Position numbers and translations under genes: made by a program. Positions 36,201-48,056 of a stretch of 64,000 nt of DNA are shown one piece after another. Positions within the stretch are counted from its first letter, which is position 1. Every line of letters begins with the position of its first letter. The notes under the pieces were generated by a model that ran no database searches, was not told the origin of the DNA, and was given only the letters and a program-made list of their open reading frames with translations. Origin of the DNA: Euonymus europaeus (lineage: Eukaryota > Streptophyta > Magnoliopsida > Celastrales > Celastraceae). The stretch covers positions 4,903,001 to 4,967,000 of the forward strand of contig OY756957.1 of NCBI GenBank assembly GCA_963580455.1, written 5' to 3'.

Positions 36201-37802
36201 TTTGTTCACACGAGTTGAAAAAAAAAAAAAAAAAATTTGAAGGTGATGCAGGAGCATCCTCTCAAGATCAAACCATCCATAACAAAGCTTCTATAGGGCA
36301 TCCACTAATGAAATTGAACATCTGGACAACAATACTAACACTAGACTCAAGAAGTCAAGGAGGGAACGAAATGCGAGAACGAATATTAATCGAAATCCTT
36401 AGGCGCCCCCCCCTAACCATATAATATTTTCGTGAAGGTCAAGGACCTTATCAGCAGACAAGAACTGATGGACACATACACTCTCTGCCTTTTGTTTTAT
36501 GGCCGCTGAATTATGTTTAAATAATCTCTGTTGGGACTTAGTAATCTTCCTTAATCCATCTTAGTCTTTGTCACTCCACAGAACAGAAGCTATTTTCTGT
36601 TGTAATTCTCATAGTTATTAGCGGAAGCCAATCTGCAGTTTGAACCACTGATCTTGGTATTTTGGGGTAGTTTTGATTGACAACATATGGTCGGCACTCA
36701 GATTTCTCAAAGTCATTCAAAGTTGGGATGAATTAAAACATTAAGTATTGTATGCCATTATGCTTACTCTCAGAAAATTCTAGATTAAAAGATTGAACTT
36801 AGCGTACTTGCAAAAGCATCATTAATTACTAACCTCAGCTCCTCTTTTCTGAGCTTGCATAGAAGCCTCTGCCTTTGCATTGGCGTATCTCCACTGCAAA
36901 TAGTGGTTGTGAAGCATTCGCAGAGAATGCGCATCTTCTTGATGACTATAAACTTTCCTTGCTTTCTTGGCAATGACATCAGTCCCTGGCTTTGCCTGAG
37001 GAGCCACTGGAGGGAGAGAAAACGCCGCCATCTTGACAGAGTTGGGTTGTGACTTGGAGAGAGCTGATGAGGGTCTTTCACTGCCTTTTATAGAATGATG
37101 AAAGACGGGGGTTTCCCCGGTTGACGATGGAAAATTCAAAGAACGAGAACAAGGTGAGGAAGAGGGTTTTAAAGAATCCCCACCGGCACCAGTCACATTA
37201 AGCTTGTTGATATTTCTCTCGGTAAGTAATCTTCCAGAGACAGTTGGCAACATTTCCGCGGCCTCAGGCATGTAAGATCGGATATTGTTGTCCGTATTCA
37301 ACAACCCAATCCCGCTGGAGTGCAACAGCTTCTCGGCAGCTGAACTGGTCGACCGCTGCAACATCGGCCGCAGTCTTGATGACGCTGAAGATGCAGTGGC
37401 AGTCACTGTTGGGGTGTCAGGCCTCGAGGGAGTGAAGACCTTGTTTCCACCATATCTGTCTCCTCCGTTATCCTTGAAAAGCTTAGTCACCGTGCGACTA
37501 GGCTGTCTTCTCTGAAAAGGGGTTTCGGAGGTGGAATCGGCAACAGCGCTGTTCTCATCGAGCGGTCTCTGCCTCTGTGCAGAGCTTGACCGTTGCCTGT
37601 TAAGATTAGGAAGGGGGGTCCTGACAGTAGGAAGATGCAGATCACCGGAGGAGGAAGATGATGCCACCGAAGACATGAACCGAGAGCTTACTTCCCTTAC
37701 CCTCGGCCGCCTAGGCGGATGAGGATGAGCCACCGCCACAGTTGCCGCACTTCTATTGCAACCTTCTGCAACCGCCCTAACATCCACCATCGTCTCCTCC
37801 AT
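33257..37802 (-). CDS. QWRF-motif microtubule protein (EDE1/AUG8-like)
   Basis: Six coding exons on the minus strand: 37802-36834, 35974-35855, 34509-34393, 34278-34189, 33807-33700 and 33307-33257. All are phase 0, giving 484 aa. The N-terminal 300 residues are Ser/Pro/Arg-rich with RRPRVREVSSRFMSS (31-45), typical of the basic microtubule-binding part. The QWRF domain follows (HNHYLQWRYANAKAEA; the signature is QWRY at 303-306), then a helical region (RTLHALVLKISDFYDSVKRK, MPYLEQWSAFEEDYV) ending EEWSVRGQLIQLHQI. Family members include EDE1 and the augmin subunit AUG8, which act on mitotic and phragmoplast microtubules. Length is closer to EDE1 than to AUG8, but I cannot fix the paralogue. 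Upstream 86-bp repeats and an MSA motif suggest M-phase expression. Intron 2 holds a composite inverted repeat. Confidence 0.9.
34783..35199. mobile_element. Composite inverted-repeat element with tRNA-like boxes
   Basis: The 417-bp element begins GTTGGAAATATATTTTTATA and ends with its reverse (ATATTTCCAAC), flanked by ACAAATT at 34776-34782 and 35200-35206. Four partial copies of one unit alternate in orientation: reverse, forward, reverse, forward. The middle junction is a palindrome (ATAAAGGCGCCTTTAT) at about 34943-34958. Each long unit has box A-like GGTTCAGTGGTACC and box B-like GTTCGATCCTGGG, as in tRNA-derived SINEs. It lies in QWRF intron 2. Confidence 0.8.
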
Positions 37803-37815
37803 TTTTATCTTCTCG

Positions 37816-38075
37816 CCTGCTAAATCAATAAAATATCAAACTAGTCTCTTACGTCAGTTTCTCAAAAGATCGATGAAGCCCAAAAGTAGCCGTTCTCCTC
37901 CCCGGCTAAATCAATAAAAAATAAAACTACTCGCCGACGGCAGTTTCTCGGAAGATCGACGAAGCCCAAAACTAGCCGTTTTTCTCCCCGGTTAAATTAA
38001 TAAAAAATAAAATTAGCCTCCGACGTCAGTTTCTCAGAAGATCGATGAAGCCCAAAGCTAGCCGTTGGCAAGAGA
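37816..38075. repeat. 86-bp tandem repeat, three copies, 5' of QWRF gene
   Basis: TAAATCAAT or TAAATTAAT starts units at 37821, 37907 and 37993, an exact 86-bp period. Each unit ends with AAGCCCAAA and TAGCCGTT, so on the gene strand each carries AACGGCTA, the AACGG core of the M-phase MSA element. It lies between the start codon and a candidate TATA box, so it may be leader or proximal promoter. Confidence 0.9.
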
Positions 38076-38080
38076 GAAGT

Positions 38081-38090
38081 CCCAACGGTT
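38081..38090 (+). promoter_or_regulatory. MSA (MYB3R-binding) motif candidate
   Basis: CCCAACGGTT fits the M-phase-specific activator consensus YCYAACGGYY at every base. Just 5' of it (38061-38068) the opposite-strand GCCAACGGC fits at 9 of 10 positions over the full motif. MSA sites bind three-repeat MYBs and drive G2/M transcription. Confidence 0.6.
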
Positions 38091-38117
38091 ATATTTTTTT
38101 AAAAAAAGGGTGTGTGC

Positions 38118-38126
38118 ATATATATA
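38118..38126 (-). promoter_or_regulatory. Candidate TATA box of the QWRF gene
   Basis: On the minus strand CTATATATATGC lies about 30-40 bp upstream of the MSA motif and about 320 bp before the ATG. Its use is not proven; the region is AT-rich. Confidence 0.35.
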
Positions 38127-38129
38127 GAT

Positions 38130-39407
38130 GTATATGTATATTATTACTATGCCAAGTCATGGGTCAACCCGACCCAAACAAAAAAGGAAGGCAAATGAAT
38201 AGAACCGTTAAAATATTATTATTTATTTATTTCCATATTCTAGGAAGAACCGTTGATCTCTTTCTACCAAAAGAAAAAACTTTTATTAAAATTTTGGATT
38301 AAGGGCTCCACTACCATGATTGTTTAGAGCATAGAATTTTGGTTCAATTGTCAGAAAATGAGAATATAAAAAATCAATCATTTGAATGTTCAGATATTTT
38401 TGGTCTTGAATAAAAACTCAACTACATTCTTATACAATTCTTATATAAAACTCAACTACATTCTTATACAATTCTTATATAAATCTTGAGCATGTACAAT
38501 GACGCATTTGAAAATGAATACTAGATAAGGTATATGTGAATGTGTATTTTTACTTATATGACTGTTTGAAAGATTTATTTTAATGATGTGGATTATATAA
38601 GTTTTGATAATAAAGAAATGACAAAATATATAGAAATTTATATTTTATTTATTGAGAGGTGTTTTGATGATATAGATAAATATATAACTTCACTTTTTGT
38701 ATAATAAAAATGAAATGCAATTGAAAAAATGAAAAATTTAGACTATTCCCCATTGGACTTGCTTGCTTGTGTTAGAATATTTGTTCTCACCATTTTCAAG
38801 CCCTAGCAAAAGATCCTTTCTAATCAAAAACTGATTCAGATTTCTTAGATCATCGTAATTCAGAAGATCCATCAAATACAAAATTATACTAAATATAAAA
38901 TATAGCAGGTTCAAAAGATGGGAAGCAAATCATGTAAATAATAAATAAATAAAAATCCCCTACACCACCTTGTTTATGCCTTTAATTTCATTTCTTCTCT
39001 TCCAATAGAGAAGAATTTGTAATTTCTGTTTCAGGTGGACTAGCTTCTTATCATTCATCTTCAAGCAAAAACATAAGCATAGTAAAAATCCATGATGTTA
39101 TTGATCGAACCCAGAAGCATTAAAGTACAAATTTGCTACACAGAGCCAAATCAAGCATTGAGAGATCTTCGCAGAAGAATTGGACAATAGATAACTGCCT
39201 ATACTTGTCCATACTGTGTACTTATCCCCTTGTCTATTATATGTGCGTAGCAGGCAGGCGGCATGGAGAGGGAAATAATACGTGTATAGCTCCAGTTCAA
39301 CCAACCAGCTGTGTTTCAAGTCGAATGCACCGCGATCAAGTGTGTCAAAATATCTACATACTAGACTAAATCTTGCATACTGTTCCTCATCAAGTTATGA
39401 TTGAATA
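38130..39407. other. Intergenic between QWRF 5' end and NHX6 3' end
   Basis: AT-rich spacer. It holds a 34-bp tandem duplication (38417-38484) and, at the right, the presumed NHX6 3' UTR (about 39050-39407). No gene recognised. Confidence 0.45.
38417..38484. repeat. 34-bp tandem duplication
   Basis: CTCAACTACATTCTTATACA followed by ATTCTTATATAAA occurs twice in a row, at 38417 and 38451. Confidence 0.9.
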
Positions 39408-42400
39408 CTAATGATGGCCACGGAAACCTCCTCTTTGAGAACTGGGCATTGGGTCATCTGTTAAACACCAGAAAAGGAGTAATAATATGATTACAGTAAT
39501 ACTTAGATTTCTCAAAAAAAACAAAAACAGTAACAATTTCAGTCATGCAGAGGGATGATACCCATGTATAATTAATATATTCCACACAAGACAACAGTAC
39601 ATTAACCTTTCAGGAAAATCTCAACATTCACAAAAATGCTGCAACAAGATTCCTATCATCATCTTCATAAAAAGATATTTCTAGTATCATCTGAATGGCA
39701 GACGCTATCCACAAGACAATTCAATCTGGTAACATCTTCAGCAATGTTAAAGGGAAATAGTAGCAAGTACCACCGAAAATTTGATGCCAAAATGTGTGAC
39801 TAATGGTAAATGCTAAAGTATTACAACCAGTTTTACAAATATGCCCTTAGACGATCAACCTACAAGTTTTGGGCAATCGGATTGAAACCAATCACTGAAA
39901 CAGAAGGATCGAATGACCAATTACAAGAGCTTCTTAGTGATCAAATCGGATAATGTAGCAAATACAATGCTAAATTGAGCCCTCATTCAATAACAAAATA
40001 CATATGCATTTTTCACACGAAGCAACTATGGTTACCACAAGTTATATTTGGCTATCTTACCGTGGTCTTGCTCTTCTTCATCTCCATTGTGACTAGTAAA
40101 AAATGGGGTGAGATAATTTCTATCTAACGCTGTGAAGGATGCAGCACTGCATGAGTGAAACAGTAAAGATTAAACAAAATGGGAGGCTTGATGAATGAAT
40201 CACAAGAAACTGGGCAATAAAGTGCAGAGGTGAAAAATGAAATGTTACTTCTTGTGGAACTCTTTTAGTTTCATCTTGAAACCGTTTCCCGATGTCGATT
40301 CCTCATTATACGTAGGAGCCAGGTAACCATTATTACCATCAAACCTCTGAAAACAAGAATGTGTAGAGGCTATATTAGTTGGCACTTGTCCAAATGACCA
40401 CAATGGAAGAAAAGGTAATAAAATATTTGAGCCTCATCCATCTCAACCTCTATTGATTGAAAAGCACAATGAATCAACAATCAAGACACATACATCCCAG
40501 ACTTCATCTACCTTCCAAAACACGAGTGAACATAAAAAGAATGTCATGTTAAGCCATGCACGGGATGCGTTGCTTGATTACGCTGGGCTCAGCCCAGCTC
40601 GCATAGATGGACAAATGAAGACCCAGACTCCACTTAAAGGCTACTCAAACAGTGTCACAGTCCATACATACGAGGTATAACATATTAAACAATGCCATGG
40701 TGAGCTAAAGTAGCCGTAACAATCCCAACTGATTGAAGTAAGATGACATAGAAAGAAACATATCCATTCATCCACAAGAAATACTCTAAAAAAGGAAAGG
40801 AAACAAAACACACCACCCATCAACGCTATAATCACAAAAATTATAACTGCCTAGATCATGAAAAAATTAACAAATAACAGAAGGGAGAGTCAGGACAATA
40901 GTAGAGAAAGTGCATGAGCTAGCACGTAGTATTAATAGACATTATCTTGCAGAATCAAGTGACATAGAACTAACTAGTCAATTATATTTGTCAGAACTTA
41001 CTTCACCTAAGGGGCCATCAGGGCCATCACCTACAACTTCTAAAGCTTCAAGCATGGTACCAGTAGAACCTCCAATTAATAACACCTGAAACATACCTAG
41101 GTTAGAAGTAATTCAAAGGAACAAGTAACATAAACAAATAAACCACCATGCCATGCTTATGAAAATTGGCATTATAGAACAACATATGATGTCGTACAGC
41201 CATTGTTGATGGAGCTTGATGTAGTCTAAAACTTTAAGGGTGATCATGACTCCTGAGTCACGAGAATGTTAGAAAAAAAATTTAGAACTAAAATTAGAAG
41301 GATGATACAATTAGACCAGTTTATTTCCAATTATAAACACTTACTATGAAAAGGAGTCTAAAGATGTCATAAACAGGCAAATTGGTTTATCTGTAAAATA
41401 TTGGCCCTCGCAATATATGTTTATCCCATGGGCCATGCCTGGGTAAAATTTTATTGCCGGTCTTAATTTCAGGCCAGGCTGGGGAAATTTGTGATCTAAG
41501 CCCAGGGCAATCTGTTGTGGCCCGTTTTGTAACAAATTATATGAAATATTTTATTTGGTGCATTGCTGTGCTTCTCTCCGTCATACAGAACACCTCTCAT
41601 TCTCTCTTTCTTCCTCTCACTCAAGTGCAATTTGATCTATACACACAATCTCTCTCTCTCATACTCTCTTGCCCTATCCATGATGACATCCCTCTCACCA
41701 TATCGCCAAACCCTGTCAACTAGACCTGCCATAACCTCCGGCCCCTTGCATTCTGACATCTATACAGTGTGTTATTATAACTCTGCAGTTTTCAGGATTT
41801 CTTTGGATGCTTCTGTTCTAGTCAACGTAAAGAACGATTGACATAAGGGAGTTTGTTTGTAACTGTTGCCACTTAATTGGTGCGACAGCAATATGATTTG
41901 ATTTTCCTTTTAGAAACGACCAGTGATAACTGATGAGAGAAAAAGAAAGTGGGTTTGTTCTCAATGTATTTCGATTTTTGGGGTACAGACAATGCCTTCT
42001 ATCTAAATTCATTCTTGGTTGCCAATGATTCTGCAGAAACAATGACATGAGCGTAGGAATTAAAAATATATGTCATGCTGTTTTGCGGTTTTGCTATAAG
42101 GCAACTATGATTTGGACATATAACCCCTCACCCTTTACAACTAGAGCAATCCGACCAGTTCTACAAATAATAATAAGTAGAAAAAGATAGAAAGTAAAGT
42201 ATAAAAATAAATAGACAAAATTATCAGATTGAATCTGAGAATGGATTTTTAGCGCTCATAATTAGTTAAATATTTTACTACATGAAGTCAAAATGAAAAG
42301 GAAAGGTCATGTTAATTTATTTGAGTGGCATGCAGCGACTTCATATTACCCATGTGGAACACCCTAATATGTCATGATATAGTTTCGTAAGCTATCATTC

Positions 42401-45400
42401 AACCAAGATCTGAGATGAAGTCACTATACAAAAATAGTAATATGTAAAGATAGAATAGCAAGTCACACACATTTAACGGTATGATGTGCAAAGTAAGTTC
42501 TGCCTACCGTCAAAACGACTATAGCAGTGGTAGCAGTGAATATAGTTTGACCATGCCCTCCTGGAAGATCATGAACTGATTGCAGAGCGAGGGCAAAAGC
42601 CATAGCCCCTCGAAGTCCTATTGACACAAAAATTCATGACATCCAAACAAATCACAAATATCAACAAAGAAAAAACTTAATGATCAGAATACTTGAACTC
42701 TTCTTACCGCTGTACCAAAGAGCTTTCTGGTGTTTTGAAGGTATTTTTCGATGGGATGGCCGTACCAAATTGACCAAATATGCACAAGAAAAGACATTTG
42801 CTGCCCTAGCATATTGATTGAAAAACTAATCATATATTTCCTCAGACAGCAAGCAAGATACAATATCAGGAGGCATAAACAGTAAACTAAAGTATATTTC
42901 AAACATTGGGAAAGGAACAAAAAGAGCATTCATATTAAAAATAGCTTTTTTTTCCTTTTAAAAATAATTTCAATAGTCAAAGGGTCATAAATTTAACAAG
43001 CATAGGATTCGTACCTTGCAACTCCAATAAATATCTAATCATAAATCAAGTTAAGGTATACCAATAGCCCCTTCTCATTATAATAAAGTCAATGAACTTC
43101 GATTATTAGGAAGAACAAAAGGATACAATTGAGAAAAAGATAAATCCAACATGTGACCAGCTATGTTGTTCCATGGCAATGTCAAAACCCATGTATATAA
43201 ATCTGCAAATTGAAGAAAAGAGCTATTCTTAAATCAGCAGATTAAGAACAAACATGCTTTGGGATTAAGTCTTTGATGATGATGATACATGCTGCTGAAT
43301 AAACAGAACAAAAAACTATATACAGGACAACAATAATAAATGCTCCCTTACACAAATGTCTCAGCTAATGATGATAACAAATGGAAAAATCCAGCTACGA
43401 TTTGCTGAGAATTCTCCGACAAATTTGAAAAGGAGTAATGCTTCATCACCTACACATTAACATTCATATATGATTGATTCAATACATGATACATGTTCAT
43501 ATTGTTAAAGTTTCCATTGATGCGCTTACAATTCCCGTGAACAATATCGATACGATACCAGAGAGGCCTAATCCTTCTGCAAGCATATACCTAACAAGAA
43601 CGAGATAATTTAAAATTAAGGATGTCTCAAGTCCTTAGACATCTAACAGCTATAATATAAAAAAGATTATAGCACAGGATTTCTTACGAGAAATATGGAA
43701 AGAGAACAAAAAGGCAGCACTCCAAGTTCTGAAGGCTGAACAGAGGATGACATGCAAGTGTCATTACAAGTTATAGGCATATATATTTTGAGTCATCATA
43801 ACTCATAAGCATCAAAACATTTGCAAATAGCCAAATACAACATACTTACTTGTCGATATCAAGGCCAGCATACTTAAAAAGGTTCTGGAAGTTAAGGCTT
43901 CACAATAACTTTGAAAAGCTAGCAGCGTACAGAATAAAAATATCATATATACACCAACGATAGTAAAAAGGATATTAGAGCAGAAGTGAATCCAACTCCA
44001 ACACCTGTGGAGTAGGGCAATATTAGAAAACTCCATGATGCAAACAAGATGAAAGTATAGCCAAAGCACTTGCATCAAAATCAGGATAACTTGAGATCAA
44101 TAGCATATAGAAAATTTTGAAGAGCATCCAGAAGCAGTTTAAAAATAAAATACTTTCTTTTGAAAAGTGCTTTCTTTTCTCAATCCCAATTCTTTCCTTT
44201 CATATCAACCTCAAAACCAATATAATCATTACCAATTGTGTATCCATCTTTAACAATAGTCAAACTAATTCCAATTCCCCCAATAGCCCTATTTTCCTCT
44301 CCTTCCATATCAGCCAAAAACTACCAAAGTTAATAAATTAAAATTTTCTCCCCATAACACTAGTTAAATTAAAATAAAACAATGCATTGCTCTGTTCTTC
44401 CACTGAACAAGCTATCATCCCTGAGGCTGCTGTTATTTTTAAAGGGCTTCACCTCTAAGACTAGGCCCATGCAAGTAAATTTTGATGGCAGGGGGTGCTG
44501 GCAGCAGTATTTTAAGGTCTTAAAACAATGTAAAGGAACTAGCTCTGTTGCTCGAGCACTAATTTGACATGTAACAGATGATGGGCTCCTTAACTCAGAT
44601 TTAGAGTAGTATTAGACTCTCAGTATCATTGTCAAAGGTTTTTTTATGTTAGATTGAGTCAGAAACTCCCAGGTCAGTTAAACAATGTCTTCTTTCGTCA
44701 TTTCAAACAAACAAAAAAACTATATTCTCTTCCATTGCTTGGATTGAAATTGACTTTCTTAAGTGAATTCATGTAGCCGACCTCAATTTATTGGAGTAAA
44801 GGTGAAGATGACGATTTTCTTAAGTAAAGTCATAGTTGGAGTTGTGCTAGTTTCCTTATGAGAGTCGCAATATCCCAAGAATAAAAGGCCTTAGGCTCTG
44901 TTCACATACTTCAAACATTTTATATCTTCGATAAAACTCCAAACCCAAGATCCTAATATCAAAATCCATCCAAGGGGTCAGGGAGAACTGATGCTAGATC
45001 CTAAGAAGCCCAACTCAGCACCCCAGAATCGGCTCAGGTAATAGAGTTAATTAATGTAGAACTCTCAGGCCATCGATATTGAACCATGACAACATATGAT
45101 ATTATCAAGAAAATCTGTGATGCAATTCACTATTACATTGACCTTAAGATATAGAGATCTAACATGTAGAGAGGAACTACGTTGTGGTAGAATGACAAAA
45201 GAAAACTGGAATACTGACCTGCAGACATTGAGCCAACAAAGGTCTCAAGAAATCTGACAACCACAACAAAGAAGTTTTGCCCAGATGACGGATGACTTTT
45301 GACTAAGGACATTGTTCTACATAACAAAATACTGTTTGATTTAAAACTGAAAGAAAACTATATTCAAAAAGCAATTGAGAGAAATGCAGGTACTATACAT

Positions 45401-48056
45401 ACCTGTACAAGGATATTGCCATCTATCAATTGCATACATACAAAAAAGAGTCATTTCAAACATAAAATGATTTCATATATTGCCAAAGGAAATACTCAAC
45501 ACAAGCATGGGTACAAAACAAATATAGAAAGAAAAACTTACAGCGTCATTCAAGACAGATTCCCCGAACACTAAAGCATAAAGATTCATATCTGTGCCAA
45601 GTTCCTGCAGTTAAAAATCTGCATATGTAAATGTTCCCTAATAGCTTATGAAGGGTGAATTTCAAAAATGTTAAGACTTACTGTTGTTTCTATCTATCTT
45701 GCTAATAACAAATTCAAAGAACATCTAGATTCCAGAGAGTTAACCAAGAATGTGAGTTTTTAAGTGTACACATTACGTGGAGCAACATGATAACAGCCAA
45801 ACAAAACAAAAACACCAAAACCTCAAATATAAGACAACACCAGCTGATAGAAGATAAAGTACTAAACATTAAATTAGTATATCTAAGTCTTGGAATCTCA
45901 AAAGAAAGGACTTCTACTCCAAAACCTAAGAAAAATTTATTGGATGCAAATAAAAGAAAAGAAACACTAAGAATCCTTGTTTCTCATAAAGTAAATTAGG
46001 AAATGTTTCCAGAAAACAAACCGGGCAGTGGCTGTTAGAGGTACCTGGCACTGGCAAGGGTGGTCACCTTCCAGATATGGTCAACTGTGGCTGTAAGTGG
46101 ATGCAAATGACCGGTGGTAATGGTTAAACACTTATGTGACAACTTCCTGTGTCACCTAATGTCTAAAAACAAAGAATATACTTCCCTGTAAGTTCTTTTC
46201 CACAAAACAAAAGGAGTGCCTTAAAAAAAACTCTGCTCTTAGAAAAAACATGTCTCTCTTCAAAATTCGTCCATAGAACTGCATTAAGCTTCCCCCATAA
46301 CTACTTTGAGCCGGCGCTTTAAGCTTAAAACAAATTTCTCAAATGGAACAACCAAAAATTGTTTATGTGGTTCGAGCAATTGAACCTGGTGCCAAGGTCG
46401 CGATGAATCAACTTCACCACTACGGAAAGGTTTACTTTCTATCTGACATCTACTAAATACACCCAACATGTAAAATCAACCCAGCAGTGAGAGACTTCCC
46501 TTCCGGTAAATAGAAGGGCTCAGAACACATTTTCCTCTCTAAACTCGTATCAATTCTATATACTTTAGCTCACAATGCCACAAGGCATAATAAGAATGAG
46601 GAATAAAATGATATTGAAATAATAACATTTACCAGAATACAGAAAACCTGAATAAAGATAGAACAAGTATCCATAACTTCTCCAACTAGAACATTCAACA
46701 ATTAGCCCCGTTTCTGATAAAAACTAGGGGTTAGATGATTACAGAAAAGAAAAAAAATACGGATGGTGACATGGTGTTTTTTCTGCCCACTGAACATGAC
46801 ATAGACATCTGCTTTCATTTTATTAGTTTGACAACATTTTGTCATTACGATGTTGACCTCTTTCCTATCCTTAGGATTCATATATATATCAATATAACAG
46901 AAAACAGAAGGGGAAGAAAAAAGAAAGTAAGATGTCAAACTTGTCATGGAAGAGACAGATAATGCATTCCATTTGTTGTAGTACTAGTATGCAAATGGTT
47001 TTACCTAAACAAATAATATATGGAAATATGACATAAAATCACCTGAAATATAGATAAAACAGTTACAGGATCGGTTGCAGATATAAGAGCACCAAACATA
47101 AGACACTCAACGAATGGAAGTCTGTACATGAGGTACATCAAACCACCAAGGTAACTGTAAAAGAACCAGTAAAGGAGAGTCAGAAGGACAACAAAACCTT
47201 CCCAAGGACACAATAATCAACAGTATATAGATACTTACACCAGAACACCTGTGACAATTGAAGCTATAAAAGTCCCAAGAATAGAAAACGTGGCAATGGC
47301 TCCAAAGTTTGAAAAGAATGGTTTCTGTAAGAGTTGCAACTATGAGTAAGACAAACGTAACACACCAAAACAGAAGATAAATGCATACAAAATTGGACAT
47401 GAACATCAGAAGATAAATGCATAGAGGTAAAAGCAAACTTACTGGTGATAGACTGAACCCAGATTGAGTGCGAACAGAAGTGTCAAGAAATAACCATAGC
47501 AATTGAACAGTGAAACATAAAATGGAATGTGTTAAGTAAAACTGCAAAAAAATATCTAAATATTGGATATAATATGATGGGAGGCAACAGGAAGAGGAAA
47601 AAAAATTCCTCGTGGAAATTGAACCACGCCCTGCAATCCAATGAAAAAAAAAGGTATGGTTCAGGGTTTCACATTCACAACCCAAATAATTAAAAAAACA
47701 ACGAACAGTGTAGGTGACCTGATGCTACTTTCGGTGTTAGAAATGTTAGCGAGTCCGCCGACAATTAAACCTGGCAGAATGCGAATAGTAGAGTTTAGTT
47801 AAAGGTTTAGGAGCATCGATAATTAAACTGTGAAATGGTGATGGTGATGTGATGGGAAAAAGGTACCAATGAGAAGAGAAGCGCTGGCTTCAGGAAGATA
47901 ATAGAACTTGTGACGGCGAAGGACATGGCCGAGCACGAAAGAGAGGACAAGCATCATGATCTGGAGGAGTATCCCCACTCCGGCAGCTTGCTGCTCTTTC
48001 CCTGGCGTCCGCGAATCCCCCGGTGATATCTGCGTCTGTAATTCTTCCATCCCCAT
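39408..48056 (-). CDS. NHX6: Endosomal Na+,K+/H+ exchanger, NHX5/6 type
   Basis: Twenty-two coding exons on the minus strand: 48056-47867, 47770-47719, 47630-47571, 47467-47443, 47324-47239, 47154-47043, 45604-45542, 45432-45413, 45316-45219, 44004-43976, 43881-43850, 43735-43688, 43590-43530, 43449-43352, 43202-43127, 43034-43015, 42805-42708, 42617-42508, 41085-41002, 40346-40249, 40146-40061 and 39457-39408. All phases fit; 531 aa, the size of Arabidopsis NHX6. Family knowledge: exchanges Na+ or K+ for H+ in Golgi and endosome membranes, setting lumen pH and trafficking. Seen: amiloride-site FFFLFLLPP (90-98), ATDPVTVLS, catalytic FGESVLNDA (188-196), [19 protein letters not shown], hydrophobic segments throughout and a polar cytosolic tail. 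Introns 3 and 10 are AT-AC and intron 15 is U12-like GT-AG. Confidence 0.95.
43035..43126 (-). other. U12-type GT-AG intron 15 of NHX6
   Basis: Donor GTATCCTTTT matches the minor-spliceosome consensus perfectly. A branch-like TACCTTAAC lies about 17 nt before the AG acceptor. Exon phases on both sides are 0, joining FFSI to IFIGVAR. Confidence 0.75.
43882..43975 (-). other. U12-type AT-AC intron 10 of NHX6
   Basis: Starts ATATCCTTTT (perfect U12 donor) and ends AGAAC, with a branch-like GCCTTAAC about 11 nt upstream. Only this AT-AC pair joins FTSAL to LFKYAGLD, the family sequence; no GT-AG pair does. Confidence 0.88.
44755..44820 (+). mobile_element. LINE 3'-end relic in NHX6 intron 9
   Basis: CATGTAGCCGACCTCAATTT followed by GGAGTAAAGGTGAAGATGA is the conserved 3' end of plant RTE-like LINEs, also seen at 24797-24840. 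Coding sequence upstream is not recognisable. Confidence 0.5.
46330..46480. mobile_element. Possible LTR fragment in NHX6 intron 6
   Basis: TTTATGTGGTTCGAGCAATT and the block after it recall a phrase common in plant LTRs (ACGTGGTTCGG, then CTACGTCCACGG), also present in the LTRs at 7200 and 9977. No LTR ends or coding sequence are seen, so this is weak. Confidence 0.25.
47468..47570 (-). other. U12-type AT-AC intron 3 of NHX6
   Basis: Donor ATATCC follows the codons PPII-TT; the acceptor is CGCAC, with a TTTCTTGAC branch-like motif about 15 nt upstream. It joins LPPIIF to QSGFSLSP, the conserved NHX6 order. The donor differs from consensus at positions 7-8 (AA for TT). Confidence 0.82.

Noticed and set aside
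42684..42929. 81-aa minus-strand ORF near NHX6 exon 17
   Set aside because: It overlaps exon 17 in the wrong frame; the right frame gives [20 protein letters not shown].
47107..47685. 192-aa minus-strand ORF across NHX6 exons 3 to 6
   Set aside because: It reads through introns, including the AT-AC intron, in a frame that differs from most NHX6 exons. Only short pieces are real protein.
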